64,000 nt of DNA, taken from the NCBI GenBank assembly GCA_030824555.1, contig JAVBXK010000026.1, forward strand, positions 1 to 64,000. Reading direction: 5' to 3'. Shown in pieces: positions 1 to 8,855 of the stretch (the first letter of the stretch is position 1; each line of letters begins with the position of its first letter). The stretch comes from a bacterium. GTDB lineage: Bacteria > Pseudomonadota > Gammaproteobacteria > Burkholderiales > Burkholderiaceae_C. Below the pieces are notes generated by a model. The model was not told where the DNA came from. It searched no databases and was given only the letters and a program-made list of their open reading frames with translations. Made by a program: the position numbers and the translations under genes.

Positions 1-116
1 GGCCAGCCACCCTCGGGTTCGGGTGCGGGGTTGGCAAGGCGTTCCAGCGCACGGGCACGTTGCTCGCGCAGTTGTTTTTGATCGGCGCTCAGGCCAAGGG
101 GTTTGCGTTCAGTCAT
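1..116 (-). CDS. Unidentified protein, N-terminal fragment
   Basis: An ATG on the minus strand at 114-116 opens a frame that runs off the left edge. It begins MTERKPLGLSADQKQLREQR and continues as a charged, Arg/Gln/Glu-rich and probably helical segment. It starts 28 bases after the stop of the GGDEF/EAL gene, in the same direction, so it may be the last gene of that operon. Only 38 residues are visible and no family can be named. Confidence 0.55.
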   Translation of the reverse strand, partial: MTERKPLGLSADQKQLREQRARALERLANPAPEPEGGW

Positions 117-144
117 GCCCCCGATTGTCCGACGAACTGGCAGG

Positions 145-2508
145 TCAAGCGGGCAGTTTCTGGTGCCAGCGCGCGCAAGCCGCCGCAAATTCAACCGCCG
201 GTACGGGTTTGCTCATGTGGTAACCCTGCGCTTCATCGCAGCCCAGCGTGCCCAGCGCGGTCAGGATGGCGGCATCTTCAACCCCTTCGGCCACCACGGT
301 CAGGCCCAGGTTGTGGGCCAGGTCGATGGTGGAGCGAACGATCTTGGCATCGCTGTTGTCGCTGGTCATGCCCATCACGAACGATTTGTCGATTTTCAGC
401 TCGCTCACAGGCAAGCGCTTGAGGTAGGCCAGCGACGAATACCCGGTGCCGAAATCGTCAATCGACAGCTTGAAGCCCTGCGACGCCAGTTTGTTCAGTG
501 TGGATTCGGCACGCAACGGGTCGTCCATGATGGCGCTCTCGGTGATTTCGAGGCAGAAACCTTTTGACGACACGCCATACCGCGCCAGCAACTCCGCCAG
601 GCGCGACGGGAACGCCAGGTCCAGCAAGTCGCGCGTGGACAGGTTGACCGCAATGCGTATCGCATGCTCGGGGGTCTGAATGGCCGCCCACTGGCGTGCG
701 GCTTCTTCAAACATCCACAGGGTAAGTTGCCGGATGAAGCCCGTCTGTTCTGCAAACGGTATGAACTGCATCGGGGGCACCAGCCCCCGCTCGGGGTGTT
801 GCCACCTGACGAGCGCCTCGGCAGCCACCACCCGGCCTGTGGCCACGCTCACTTTGGGCTGAAGGTACAGGCGCAACTCGCCTTGTTCCACCGCGCGGCG
901 CAAATCGGTCAGCAGTGACAGGTTCTCGGCGCTGGACGAATCCAGACGGGGCTCGTACACCAGCACCCCCGCCGTGCGCGACTTGGCCGCGTGCATGGCA
1001 ATTTCAGACCGGCTCAGCAACAGGTCGGGCTGGTCGGCGTGGGTGGGCCATGTGGCCACGCCCATGCTGGCATTCACATCCACCGTCTGCCCGCGCAGGG
1101 TCAGCGGTTCTTCAAACAGGCGGGCAATGGTCTGCGTCAGCGTGTGGGCACCTTCGTATTCGGTGCGGTACAGCAACAACCCGAACACATCGCCGCCCAG
1201 GCGGGCCACCATGTCCTGCTTGCGGCGCAGCAACCCTTGCAGACGTTGGGCCACGGCGCACAGCAGCTCGTCCCCAAAGGCGTAGCCCAGCACATCGTTG
1301 ACATGCTTGAACCTGTCCAGGTTGAGCGTGACCACCGACACTGGCACCGACTCGGCCGGACGCTCGACCATGGCCGCCACCAACGTGGCACGGAACTGCT
1401 CGCGGTTGGGCAAACCGGTCAACCGGTCCCAATAGGCCAGGCGTTGCACCTCGGCCTGCTTGTCGGCAATGCTTTGGCGCATCTGGTCGAACGCGCGGGC
1501 CAGCGCCCCCACCTCATCCACCTGCCCGGTGCCCGGCACAGCCGAGGCAAAGTCCCCAGCCTTGAGGCGGTTGGCCGACTCCACCAACCACAGCAAAGGC
1601 CGGGTCACGCGCCGCGCGTTGAACACGCTGCCCAACGCAAACAGCGCCAGGCCAACCAGCGTGATCAGCAGCAACACGCCCTGAAGCCGCTGGAACGGCA
1701 CAAGCACTTCGTCAACCGAACGCAGCAGCACGGTGTGGATGTGCTGACGCGCGCCATCCAGCGGCACCCAACGGGCCACCATGTCAGATCCGGCCACTTG
1801 CAAGGCCGTGGGCCGCTCGGCACCCCATTGAATGCTCTGCCGCTGTTCGGCATTGAGGGTGCTGACTGCCAGCAGCCCACTGTCGCGCCCGGCCGCATGC
1901 GTGACGAGCGCGATGTGGACATTCAGCAACTCGTACACATCGTTGGCCAGCGTCTGGTCGATAGGGAAGGCCATCAGCACCCAGCCGATGATCACAGGCG
2001 CACGCATGGGCACCAACACAAACTGGAACGGCGTGCCACCGACCATGGCGATCTGCCGCCCCCCCAGGGTGCGCGCCAGCTCGTCGGTCACGTTTTGCAA
2101 GGCAACTGGATCGGGGGCAACGGCCGACTCGTCGCTTGACGCCAGCAGGCGCAGGTCGGGCGAATAATAAGCAGTCAGGCGGGAGCCGATGCGGGCACCC
2201 TGGTTCTCCAGCGCCGAGCGGATGGTGTCCAGGTCACCGGTGTTGACGGCATCGCGGAACGCGAAATCAGCCGACAGCACCGACGCCCCAAGGGTGAGCT
2301 TGTCGGCATTCTGCTTGAGCACACGCAGCCAGACACGTTCGCCCACCTCCAGTTCATGACCGATCTGCTGCCGGGCGTTGTCGGCAATGAAACTGCGCAC
2401 CACGCCGTAGCCCGCCAACTGCACAACCAGCAACAGCAGCAGCGACGTGCCGACGATGCGCGTGGCCAGCCCCACGTCGCGCCAGCGCCGCGCCACGCCG
2501 GACGTCAT
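145..2508 (-). CDS. Membrane GGDEF/EAL protein with degenerate GGDEF site (c-di-GMP phosphodiesterase candidate)
   Basis: This 787-residue inner-membrane signalling protein has a TM helix at about 18-36, a periplasmic sensor region of about 235 residues, a second TM at about 275-296, a HAMP segment at about 297-350, a GGDEF domain at about 355-520 and an EAL domain at about 530-780. The cyclase signature reads GGDVF (438-442), so cyclase activity is doubtful. The EAL domain keeps EAL (564-566), NLS (622-624), the ITES Glu, DDFGTG (684-689), ELKID and EGVE, so c-di-GMP hydrolysis is likely. The chosen ATG overlaps the stop of the cupredoxin gene (ATGA). A longer frame upstream would run into that gene. 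The neighbouring periplasmic cupredoxin and lipoprotein could feed the sensor domain; that is inference. Confidence 0.9.
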   Translation of the reverse strand: MTSGVARRWRDVGLATRIVGTSLLLLLVVQLAGYGVVRSFIADNARQQIGHELEVGERVWLRVLKQNADKLTLGASVLSADFAFRDAVNTGDLDTIRSALENQGARIGSRLTAYYSPDLRLLASSDESAVAPDPVALQNVTDELARTLGGRQIAMVGGTPFQFVLVPMRAPVIIGWVLMAFPIDQTLANDVYELLNVHIALVTHAAGRDSGLLAVSTLNAEQRQSIQWGAERPTALQVAGSDMVARWVPLDGARQHIHTVLLRSVDEVLVPFQRLQGVLLLITLVGLALFALGSVFNARRVTRPLLWLVESANRLKAGDFASAVPGTGQVDEVGALARAFDQMRQSIADKQAEVQRLAYWDRLTGLPNREQFRATLVAAMVERPAESVPVSVVTLNLDRFKHVNDVLGYAFGDELLCAVAQRLQGLLRRKQDMVARLGGDVFGLLLYRTEYEGAHTLTQTIARLFEEPLTLRGQTVDVNASMGVATWPTHADQPDLLLSRSEIAMHAAKSRTAGVLVYEPRLDSSSAENLSLLTDLRRAVEQGELRLYLQPKVSVATGRVVAAEALVRWQHPERGLVPPMQFIPFAEQTGFIRQLTLWMFEEAARQWAAIQTPEHAIRIAVNLSTRDLLDLAFPSRLAELLARYGVSSKGFCLEITESAIMDDPLRAESTLNKLASQGFKLSIDDFGTGYSSLAYLKRLPVSELKIDKSFVMGMTSDNSDAKIVRSTIDLAHNLGLTVVAEGVEDAAILTALGTLGCDEAQGYHMSKPVPAVEFAAACARWHQKLPA

Positions 2509-3155
2509 GGTTGCAAACCGGCCAAAGTGACCGTGGCGCTTGCCCCGCCATCGGCGACCCGAAAAGGCACCGCTTGGGCCTCGGCGCCCACAGGCAGGCG
2601 AGCATGCCAAGTGCGCAGCGTGTAGTTGCCCGGCGGCACGTTGTCAAGCTTGACGGCCCCCGTGACGGGCGTGGTGGCAAAGTAAGGGGTGTCCACCACC
2701 AGCACCCAACCCACCATGTGGTCGTGGATGTTGCAGCCCAGCACCGCCACACCGCTTCTGTCGAACACAACGGGGTTGGCGGGCGTGCCAGCGTAGAGCT
2801 TCAGCTCGAACTTCTTGATGGGCGAGAACGAATACACGTGGTGACGAACGGTGTCACGGTTGGGAAAATGAACCGACGTGCCACGGGTGACCACCAGCAT
2901 ATCGGGCACGAATGCCTTGCCCTGCTGGCCCATTTCCGCCCCCGCCAAAGGTTTGGCAGCACGGGTGGCCTCGGGCGAGTCCAGAAACACCACCGCACCG
3001 GCCAGCGGCGCGCCACCGGCGTCCTGAACCTGCACCTGCACCGTTGCAGCAACGGCACCCATGCTGGTCAGCAGCACCAAAACACCCAGCCAGCATGAGC
3101 GATACACACCCAAGCGGGCACCCTGATGCGGACCAGTGGCAGTGTGGTGCAGCAC
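2505..3155 (-). CDS. Periplasmic cupredoxin-like (plastocyanin/methylamine-utilization type) protein
   Basis: A small secreted protein of up to 216 residues. The signal peptide hydrophobic core is followed by cleavage near VAA. A carboxypeptidase-regulatory-like segment (PLAGAVVFLDSPEA) is followed by a cupredoxin fold with the type-1 copper pattern: a His after FPNRDTVR, then CNIHDHM with Cys, His and Met ligands near the C terminus. The frame opens with GTG at 3155. A second GTG at about 3107 would give a more typical short signal peptide (VYRSCWLGVLVLL), so the start is uncertain. It lies 3 bases after the lipoprotein gene and overlaps the GGDEF/EAL gene by four bases, so the three are probably co-translated. 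Family proteins are called methylamine utilization protein or plastocyanin, but no methylamine genes are present here. Confidence 0.8.
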   Translation of the reverse strand: MLHHTATGPHQGARLGVYRSCWLGVLVLLTSMGAVAATVQVQVQDAGGAPLAGAVVFLDSPEATRAAKPLAGAEMGQQGKAFVPDMLVVTRGTSVHFPNRDTVRHHVYSFSPIKKFELKLYAGTPANPVVFDRSGVAVLGCNIHDHMVGWVLVVDTPYFATTPVTGAVKLDNVPPGNYTLRTWHARLPVGAEAQAVPFRVADGGASATVTLAGLQP

Positions 3156-3158
3156 GGG

Positions 3159-4061
3159 TCAGGGCTCCACGGCCACGCCCACCAGTGCTTTGCCAGCACC
3201 CACCGTACCCAGCAAGGTGGCCTTGCCGGTGCTCAGGTCGATGCGGTACAGCCGGGTGCGGTTGTCAGCCTCGGTGCGCAGGGCGGCCAACGGGGTATTG
3301 CCCACGTCGGCAATGTCGAAAGCGGCTTCCACCAGCGGGCCTGTACCCAGTTCACCCACGGTGCGCAGCACGCCCAGGTTCGGGCTTTCCACCGGCTCCA
3401 CACCTTCTTTCGACCCCTGTATCACCAGCGTGCCCAGCCGCTGATCGATGGCGTAGTTGGTGGTGAGTTTCTCGTTCTTCAGGTTGTAGGTGTAGGCGGC
3501 AGCCACCACCTGCGGGGCGTTGCCATGTTGCACGTCGCCGTCGGCGTACCGCAAACTGGGGTCGGCCTGCACGCCTGGTGCAACCGGGTCGAAATCGATC
3601 ATGGCCCCTGTATCAGGGTGCAGCCGCAGGTTCATACCTTGGTCACTGACCACACGTATGCGGTCCAGCGCGGGGTTGAAATCGACACCGAAGCGCATGC
3701 CACGCAGCGGCACCTGCAACCGCCCCTGGCCCAGCGGCTTCAGTTCGGCGGTGTTGACATCGATGGTGTAAAGCTGGCCGGTGCGGCCCAGCGCATACAG
3801 CACGCCTTTGGCGACACGGAAATCCATGCCAACCAGTTTTTCGCCGACAGGCAGGCCGCGCAACGGCATGGCGGCACGCACTTCCCACGGGTGGGTGGCG
3901 TGCACGCGGATCAGGGTGCCGTCGGTGGTCAGCGCCAGCAGGCTTTCGTTGGCAGCATTGGGCCGGGGCTCATTCAGGTGCGTACACCCACTGACAGCGG
4001 CCACAGCGAGCGCAACACCCGTCACCTGCGCACATGTCTTGATCAATCGGTTCAATTTCAC
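3159..4061 (-). CDS. DUF4394-like beta-propeller lipoprotein
   Basis: About 300 residues. Starting at GTG 4061, with a GGCGGGG ribosome-binding stretch seven bases upstream, it has a classical lipoprotein signal ending AAVSGC, so Cys26 would be lipidated. The mature part has repeated short motifs (LLALTTDGTLIRVHA, LYTIDVNTAELKPLG, TRLYRIDLSTGKATLLG), as in DUF4394 propeller-like domains. FGVDFNPALDRIRVVSDQGMN is the most recognisable family stretch. The longer open frame (TTG at 4094) gives an unlikely N terminus. It is second in the regulator-lipoprotein-cupredoxin-GGDEF/EAL operon. The biochemical role of the family is unknown to me. Confidence 0.75.
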   Translation of the reverse strand: MKLNRLIKTCAQVTGVALAVAAVSGCTHLNEPRPNAANESLLALTTDGTLIRVHATHPWEVRAAMPLRGLPVGEKLVGMDFRVAKGVLYALGRTGQLYTIDVNTAELKPLGQGRLQVPLRGMRFGVDFNPALDRIRVVSDQGMNLRLHPDTGAMIDFDPVAPGVQADPSLRYADGDVQHGNAPQVVAAAYTYNLKNEKLTTNYAIDQRLGTLVIQGSKEGVEPVESPNLGVLRTVGELGTGPLVEAAFDIADVGNTPLAALRTEADNRTRLYRIDLSTGKATLLGTVGAGKALVGVAVEP

Positions 4062-4118
4062 CTTGACACCCCGCCTCTTGAAACAGCAAAGCAAGTCACT
4101 TTACACACAAATTCACGG

Positions 4119-4829
4119 TCAGACGGCACCACTGGTGCGCAAAGCCACACGGTCCAATACGCGCAGCCCGCCGTATTCGACCCGTATGACGCCCTGCGCC
4201 TCCAACGTGGCCAGCGCCTCGTTGACGCGCTGGCGCGACAACCCCACCAGGTAAGCCAGCTCCTGCTGGGTGATGCGCAACACCTCGCCCACGCTGGGGT
4301 ACAGCACCGGGTTGACCAGCGAGGCCAGGCTGCGGGCCACGCGCAGGTCGGGGTTGCTGAGCCGGTCGATTTCGCGTGCGGCAATGAACTGACCCAACCG
4401 CTCGTTGAGTTGCAGCATGACAAACCGGTTGAACCCCAGCGAATGCTCGATGAGCCAGTGGAAACTGTCAGCAGGCAGGCCAGCCACCCGACTCTTGCGC
4501 AGGGCCTGGATGTTGTAGCGGTACACCTCGCGTTTGAGCACCGTGCCCTCGCCAAACCAGCCGCCGGGTGCGACGCCGGTGAAGGTGATGACAGGCCCCT
4601 GGCTGTCGTCGTTGCTCATTTTCAGCAACCCGTCAACCAGTCCGAACCAGTAGTTGGCCGGTTTGCCAATGCGGCAAATCGTTTCGCCCGGCAGGGTTTC
4701 GCTCACGATCAGGTCGTCACAGGCCTTTTCACGCTCTTCCGGGGTCAGCGCAGGCAACCAGGGTACGGCGGCCAACTCGTCCGGCGTGAGTGAGCGCGCA
4801 CGTTGTCTGAGCAGTGGAATGGTCGTCAT
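4119..4829 (-). CDS. Crp/Fnr-family transcriptional regulator
   Basis: 236 residues. An N-terminal cyclic-nucleotide-binding-type beta barrel (about 40-140, with the GGWFGEG turn) and a dimer helix precede a C-terminal winged helix. The recognition region reads ITQQELAYLVGLSRQRVNEA. The start is set by a strong AGGAGGTG ten bases before the ATG, although the frame stays open upstream. The barrel lacks an obvious cluster of Cys ligands for an FNR-type iron-sulfur centre, so the effector is unknown. It is divergent from the acyl-CoA ligase/ABC operon, with an 18-base palindrome between them, so it may control both directions (inference). Confidence 0.9.
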   Translation of the reverse strand: MTTIPLLRQRARSLTPDELAAVPWLPALTPEEREKACDDLIVSETLPGETICRIGKPANYWFGLVDGLLKMSNDDSQGPVITFTGVAPGGWFGEGTVLKREVYRYNIQALRKSRVAGLPADSFHWLIEHSLGFNRFVMLQLNERLGQFIAAREIDRLSNPDLRVARSLASLVNPVLYPSVGEVLRITQQELAYLVGLSRQRVNEALATLEAQGVIRVEYGGLRVLDRVALRTSGAV

Positions 4830-4893
4830 GGCGACAAAGCACCTCCTGAAACGCACCAACCTAGGGAAAGTCCCAGGAGGGATGACCCGCCAA

Positions 4894-4911
4894 TTGTCGG
4901 CGTAACGACAA
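4894..4911. promoter_or_regulatory. Inverted repeat TTGTCG-N6-CGACAA, candidate operator
   Basis: A perfect 6+6 inverted repeat with a 6-base spacer lies between the divergent Crp/Fnr-type gene and the acyl-CoA ligase gene. The half-site spacing is what a Crp/Fnr-type dimer would need, although the bases differ from both Crp (TGTGA) and Fnr (TTGAT) consensus. Autoregulation and control of the 5022 operon are inferred. Confidence 0.45.
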
Positions 4912-4953
4912 CATAACGTCAAACATGCCTCTACGATCCGTCCCAAGTTCAAG

Positions 4954-4970
4954 TTGGCAGGCACCGTGCA
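4954..4970 (+). promoter_or_regulatory. Possible sigma54-type -24/-12 element
   Basis: TTGGCAGGCACCGTGCA has GG and GC dinucleotides separated by exactly ten bases, as sigma54 promoters require. The -12 box is GTGC instead of TTGC, and no enhancer-binding-protein gene is adjacent. It would start a leader of about 40 bases before the ATG at 5022. Weak evidence. Confidence 0.25.
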
Positions 4971-5021
4971 CCGCAATGGTCATGAGCCCCCGAGCCAACA
5001 CAGCGCACATCAGGAGACGTC

Positions 5022-6968
5022 ATGCGGACCACGTTCCCACAGCTACTGCTGAATCACGCAGCCAAGCGGCCCACCGCTGCGGCCATGCGTGAGAAAGAGT
5101 ACGGCATCTGGCAAACCACCACCTGGGCCGACATGCTGGCCTTGGTGCAGCACTTGGCCTGTGGCCTGCATCAGGCAGGCTTGAAGCGCCATGAACACAT
5201 GATCGTGGTGGGCTCCAACCGCCCCCGCCTGTACGCCACCATGCTCGCCGCCCAGTCCCTCGGAGCCATTCCGGTGCCGCTGTACCAGGATGCCGTGGGC
5301 AGCGAGTGCGTGTTCCCCATCAACAACGCCGAGGTGCGCTTTGCGGTGGTGGAAGACCAGGAGCAAGTAGACAAAATGCTCGAAATCCGCGAGCAATGCC
5401 CACAGCTTCAACACGTTTACTACGACGACCCGCGTGGTCTGCGCAACTACGACGAAGTTGGGCTGGCAGCTGTGGACGAACTGGTGGCCGCTGGCAAGGT
5501 GTTTGCCGGCGTGCACCCCCAGTTCTTCGAAGAAGAGGTGAAAAAGGCCCAGCCCGACGACGTGGCCGCCATGTTCTTCACCTCGGGCACCACCGGCAAC
5601 CCCAAAGGTGTGGTGCACACGCACAACACCCTGCTCAACCGCGCCGATGTGGGCGCGCGTTTTGACAAGTTGGGGCCGAGCGACGAGGTGCTGGCCTACC
5701 TGCCTCCCGCCTGGATCGGCCAGAACATTTTCAGCTACGCCCAGTGGCTGGCCGCGGGCTACGTGGTCAACTGCCCCGAGTCTGCCGCCACCGTCACCAT
5801 CGACCTGAAAGAGGTGGGCCCGACCTACTACTTCGCCCCACCCCGCGTGTTCGAAGGCCTGCTGACCAGCGTCATGATCCGCATGGAAGATGCAGGCAGC
5901 CTCAAGCGCAAGATGTTCCATTACTTCATGGACATCGCCCGCAAGGTCGGCCCGCAGAAGATGGACGGCAAGGAAGTGGGCTTTGGTGACAACCTGATGT
6001 ACGCACTGGGCAACCTGTGTGTGTACGGCCCGCTGCGCAACACCCTGGGCTTTTCCCGCGTGCGGGTGGCCTACACCGCCGGTGAGGCCATCGGCCCCGA
6101 CCTGTTCAGCTTTTACCGCAGCATCGGCATCAACCTGAAGCAGCTGTACGGGTCCACCGAAACGGCCGTGTTCGTGTGCCTGCAGCCCGACCATGAAGCC
6201 CGCGCCGACACCGTGGGTGTGCCCTGCGAAGGCGTGGAGATCAAGCTGGCCGACAACGGCGAGTTGCTGGTGAAGTCGCCAGGCTTGCTGAAAGAGTATT
6301 ACAAGAACCCCAAGGCCACCGCCGAGGTGCTGACGCCCGACGGCTGGTATCACACCAGCGACGCGGGCTTCATCGACGCACACGGTCACCTGAAAATCAT
6401 CGACCGTGTGAAAGACGTGGGCCGCATCAAGGGCGGTGCCAACGACGGTGCCATGTTTGCCCCCAAATACGTCGAGAACAAACTCAAGTTCTTCAGCCAC
6501 ATCAAAGAAGTGGTGGCGTTTGGCGACCAGCGTGACCGCGTGTGCGTGATGATCAACATCGACTTCGATGCGGTGGGCAACTGGGCCGAGCGCCGCAACC
6601 TGCCTTACGCCGGCTATACCGACCTGGCCCAAAAGCCCGAGGTGTACCAGCTCATCAAAGAGTGCATCGAAAAAGTCAATGCCGACCTGGCACAGGACAC
6701 CCTGCTGGCTGGCAGCCAGATCAGCCGCTTCCTGGTGCTGCACAAAGAACTGGACGCCGACGACGGCGAACTGACCCGCACCAACAAGGTCCGCCGCGGC
6801 TTCATTGGCGACAAATACGGCGTGCTGGTCGATGCGCTGTACGGCGACAAAACAGAGCAGTTCATCGAGACCGTCGTCAAGTTCGAAGACGGGCGTACCG
6901 GCAGCGTGAGCGCCACCCTGAAGCTGGGTGACACCCAGACGTTTGCACCGGTCAAGGCCGCAGCCTGA
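5022..6968 (+). CDS. Long-chain-type acyl-CoA synthetase (AMP-forming)
   Basis: 648 residues, the length of long-chain acyl-CoA ligases (FadD15/ACSL type) rather than short-chain ones. It activates a carboxylic acid through an acyl-adenylate to the CoA thioester. The AMP-binding P-loop FTSGTTGNPKG is at 186-196, the adenine motif LYGSTET at about 375, and GWYHTSD and IDRVKD follow; the C-terminal part carries the conserved RGFIGDKY-type end. The ATG follows AGGAG at ideal spacing. It heads an operon with a complete Liv-type ABC importer and a PaaK-like ligase, suggesting that imported aromatic or aliphatic acids are activated here. The substrate cannot be read from sequence. Confidence 0.92.
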   Translation: MRTTFPQLLLNHAAKRPTAAAMREKEYGIWQTTTWADMLALVQHLACGLHQAGLKRHEHMIVVGSNRPRLYATMLAAQSLGAIPVPLYQDAVGSECVFPINNAEVRFAVVEDQEQVDKMLEIREQCPQLQHVYYDDPRGLRNYDEVGLAAVDELVAAGKVFAGVHPQFFEEEVKKAQPDDVAAMFFTSGTTGNPKGVVHTHNTLLNRADVGARFDKLGPSDEVLAYLPPAWIGQNIFSYAQWLAAGYVVNCPESAATVTIDLKEVGPTYYFAPPRVFEGLLTSVMIRMEDAGSLKRKMFHYFMDIARKVGPQKMDGKEVGFGDNLMYALGNLCVYGPLRNTLGFSRVRVAYTAGEAIGPDLFSFYRSIGINLKQLYGSTETAVFVCLQPDHEARADTVGVPCEGVEIKLADNGELLVKSPGLLKEYYKNPKATAEVLTPDGWYHTSDAGFIDAHGHLKIIDRVKDVGRIKGGANDGAMFAPKYVENKLKFFSHIKEVVAFGDQRDRVCVMINIDFDAVGNWAERRNLPYAGYTDLAQKPEVYQLIKECIEKVNADLAQDTLLAGSQISRFLVLHKELDADDGELTRTNKVRRGFIGDKYGVLVDALYGDKTEQFIETVVKFEDGRTGSVSATLKLGDTQTFAPVKAAA

Positions 6969-7027
6969 TGCGCGCGGCCCCTGCAACGGCAGCACGCCTG
7001 AACACACACGCCTGAAAGACAGACACC

Positions 7028-7813
7028 ATGGCAGAGAAAAAAATTGGCGACGTCATCCTTGACGTGAAGAACATCAGCTTGCGCTTCGGTGGCGTGAAAG
7101 CGCTGACCGACATTTCCTTCAACGTGAAGGAGCACGAGATCCGCGCCATCATCGGCCCGAACGGTGCGGGCAAAAGCTCGATGCTCAACTGCATCAACGG
7201 CGTGTACGCGCCGCAGGATGGCTCCATCACCTTCCGTGGCCAGACGTTCAAACACATGAACAGCCGCCAGGTGGCCGAAATGGGCATTGCCCGCACGTTC
7301 CAGAACCTGGCGCTGTTCAAGGGCATGAGCGTGATCGACAACCTCATGACCGGGCGCAACCTGCGCATCAAGAGCAACATCTTCCTGCAAGCGCTGCGCA
7401 TCGGCCCCGCCGAGCGTGAAGAGGTGGCCCACCGCGAAAAGGTGGAGCACATCATCGACTTCCTTGAAATCCAGGCCTTCCGCAAAACGCCTGTGGGGCA
7501 GTTGCCTTACGGCCTGCAAAAGCGCGTGGACTTGGGCCGCGCCCTGGCCATGGAGCCGCAGGTGCTGCTGCTCGACGAGCCCATGGCCGGCATGAACGTC
7601 GAAGAAAAGCAGGACATGTGCCGTTTCATCCTCGACATCAATGACGAGTTCGGCACCACGGTGGTGCTGATCGAGCACGACATGGGTGTGGTGATGGACA
7701 TCTCTGACCGCGTGGTGGTGCTGGACTACGGCAAAAAAATTGGCGATGGCACCCCCGAAGAGGTGCGCAACAACGAAGAAGTGATCAGCGCCTATCTGGG
7801 CACGTCCCACTGA
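7028..7813 (+). CDS. ABC transporter ATP-binding protein, LivG type
   Basis: 261 residues. The Walker A motif GPNGAGKSS is at 43-51. The signature region reads LPYGLQKRVDLGRAL, the degenerate form usual in LivG ATPases, and is followed by Walker B VLLLDEPMAGMN, an H-loop VVLIEHDMGVVM and the LivG-type C terminus with EEVRNNEEVISAYLG. It energises uptake together with the permeases at 7916 and 8925 and the ATPase at 11584. It starts 59 bases after the ligase stop. The Liv family imports branched-chain amino acids but also urea, aromatic acids and other carboxylates; the ligase neighbours favour a carboxylate. Confidence 0.93.
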   Translation: MAEKKIGDVILDVKNISLRFGGVKALTDISFNVKEHEIRAIIGPNGAGKSSMLNCINGVYAPQDGSITFRGQTFKHMNSRQVAEMGIARTFQNLALFKGMSVIDNLMTGRNLRIKSNIFLQALRIGPAEREEVAHREKVEHIIDFLEIQAFRKTPVGQLPYGLQKRVDLGRALAMEPQVLLLDEPMAGMNVEEKQDMCRFILDINDEFGTTVVLIEHDMGVVMDISDRVVVLDYGKKIGDGTPEEVRNNEEVISAYLGTSH

Positions 7814-7852
7814 CATGACAACCCCCACGCTTGCCACGCCGTGTGCCACGCT

Positions 7853-7901
7853 GCCCCCCCGAGGGGGCTTCAGTGGCCTTGGGGCGGCCCGGCGGCCACT
7901 G
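7853..7901. repeat. GC-rich intercistronic double hairpin
   Basis: Two adjacent perfect inverted repeats lie in the gap between the LivG-type ATPase and the first permease: GCCCCC-CCGA-GGGGGC (7853-7868) and CAGTGGCC / GGCCACTG (7871-7878 and 7894-7901) enclosing a C/G-rich loop. From memory, similar intergenic sequence is common in Comamonadaceae genomes. I see no second full copy in this window. Confidence 0.55.
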
Positions 7902-7915
7902 ACTCTGGAGTGAAC

Positions 7916-8851
7916 ATGGCATTTTTCCTCGAAACCCTTTTCGGCGGCCTGATGGCCGGCATGTTGTATTCGCTGGTAGCACTCGGCTTCGTGCTGATCT
8001 TCAAGGCGTCGGGCGTGTTCAACTTCTCGCAAGGTGCCATGGTGCTGTTCGCAGCCCTTGCCATGGCCCGTTTTTCGGAGTGGATTCCCAAGTGGCTGGG
8101 GCTGGGCCCCGACAGCCTGATCATCAGCAGCCTGCTGGCGTTTGCCGTGGCGGCCGTCATCATGTTCATGGTGGCCTGGCTCATTGAGCGCTTGGCGTTG
8201 CGCCACCTGGTCAACCAAGAGGGCACCACCCTGCTGATGGCCACGCTGGGCATCACCTATGTGCTGGACGGCGCTGGTCAGACCATTTTCGGCAGCGACA
8301 TCTACCAGATCAACATCGGCATGCCGAAAGACCCGATTTTCATCCTGGACCAGACCTTCCCTGGCGGCATCCTGATCAACAAGGAAGACCTGATCGCAGC
8401 CGGCATCGCTGCTGCGCTGGTGGTGGCCCTGTCGTTGTTCTTCCAGAAAACCAGCACTGGCCGTGCGCTGCGTGCCGTGGCCGACGACCACCAGGCGGCC
8501 CAGTCCATTGGCATTCCGCTCAACCGCATCTGGGTGATCGTGTGGTGTGTGGCAGGCATCGTGGCACTGGTGGCCGGGATGATCTGGGGCTCCAAACTGG
8601 GTGTGCAGTTCTCGCTCACCACGGTGGCCCTGCGCGCCCTGCCCGTGATCATCCTGGGCGGCCTCACCTCTGTGCCCGGCGCCATCATCGGCGGCCTGAT
8701 CATCGGTGTGGGTGAAAAGCTGTCCGAGGTGTACATCGGCCCCATGGTGGGTGGCGGCATTGAAATCTGGTTTGCCTACGTGCTGGCGCTGGTGTTCCTG
8801 CTGTTCCGTCCGCAAGGTTTATTCGGTGAGAAGATCATCGACCGCGTTTGA
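7916..8851 (+). CDS. ABC transporter permease, LivH type
   Basis: 311 residues, highly hydrophobic, with about eight predicted membrane segments. FNFSQGAMVLFAALAMARF is the conserved LivH N-terminal region. GRALRAVADDHQAAQSIGI is the cytoplasmic coupling loop that meets the ATPase. The ATG at 7916 is preceded by CTGGAGTG; the open frame extends 75 bases upstream through the GC-rich hairpins, which I take as noncoding. It partners the LivM-type permease at 8925. Confidence 0.92.
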   Translation: MAFFLETLFGGLMAGMLYSLVALGFVLIFKASGVFNFSQGAMVLFAALAMARFSEWIPKWLGLGPDSLIISSLLAFAVAAVIMFMVAWLIERLALRHLVNQEGTTLLMATLGITYVLDGAGQTIFGSDIYQINIGMPKDPIFILDQTFPGGILINKEDLIAAGIAAALVVALSLFFQKTSTGRALRAVADDHQAAQSIGIPLNRIWVIVWCVAGIVALVAGMIWGSKLGVQFSLTTVALRALPVIILGGLTSVPGAIIGGLIIGVGEKLSEVYIGPMVGGGIEIWFAYVLALVFLLFRPQGLFGEKIIDRV

Positions 8852-8855
8852 TTAT

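Noticed and set aside
5043..8815. Very long minus-strand open frames opposite the ligase and transporter genes
   Set aside because: Same codon-bias shadow effect; the plus-strand genes have full family motifs.
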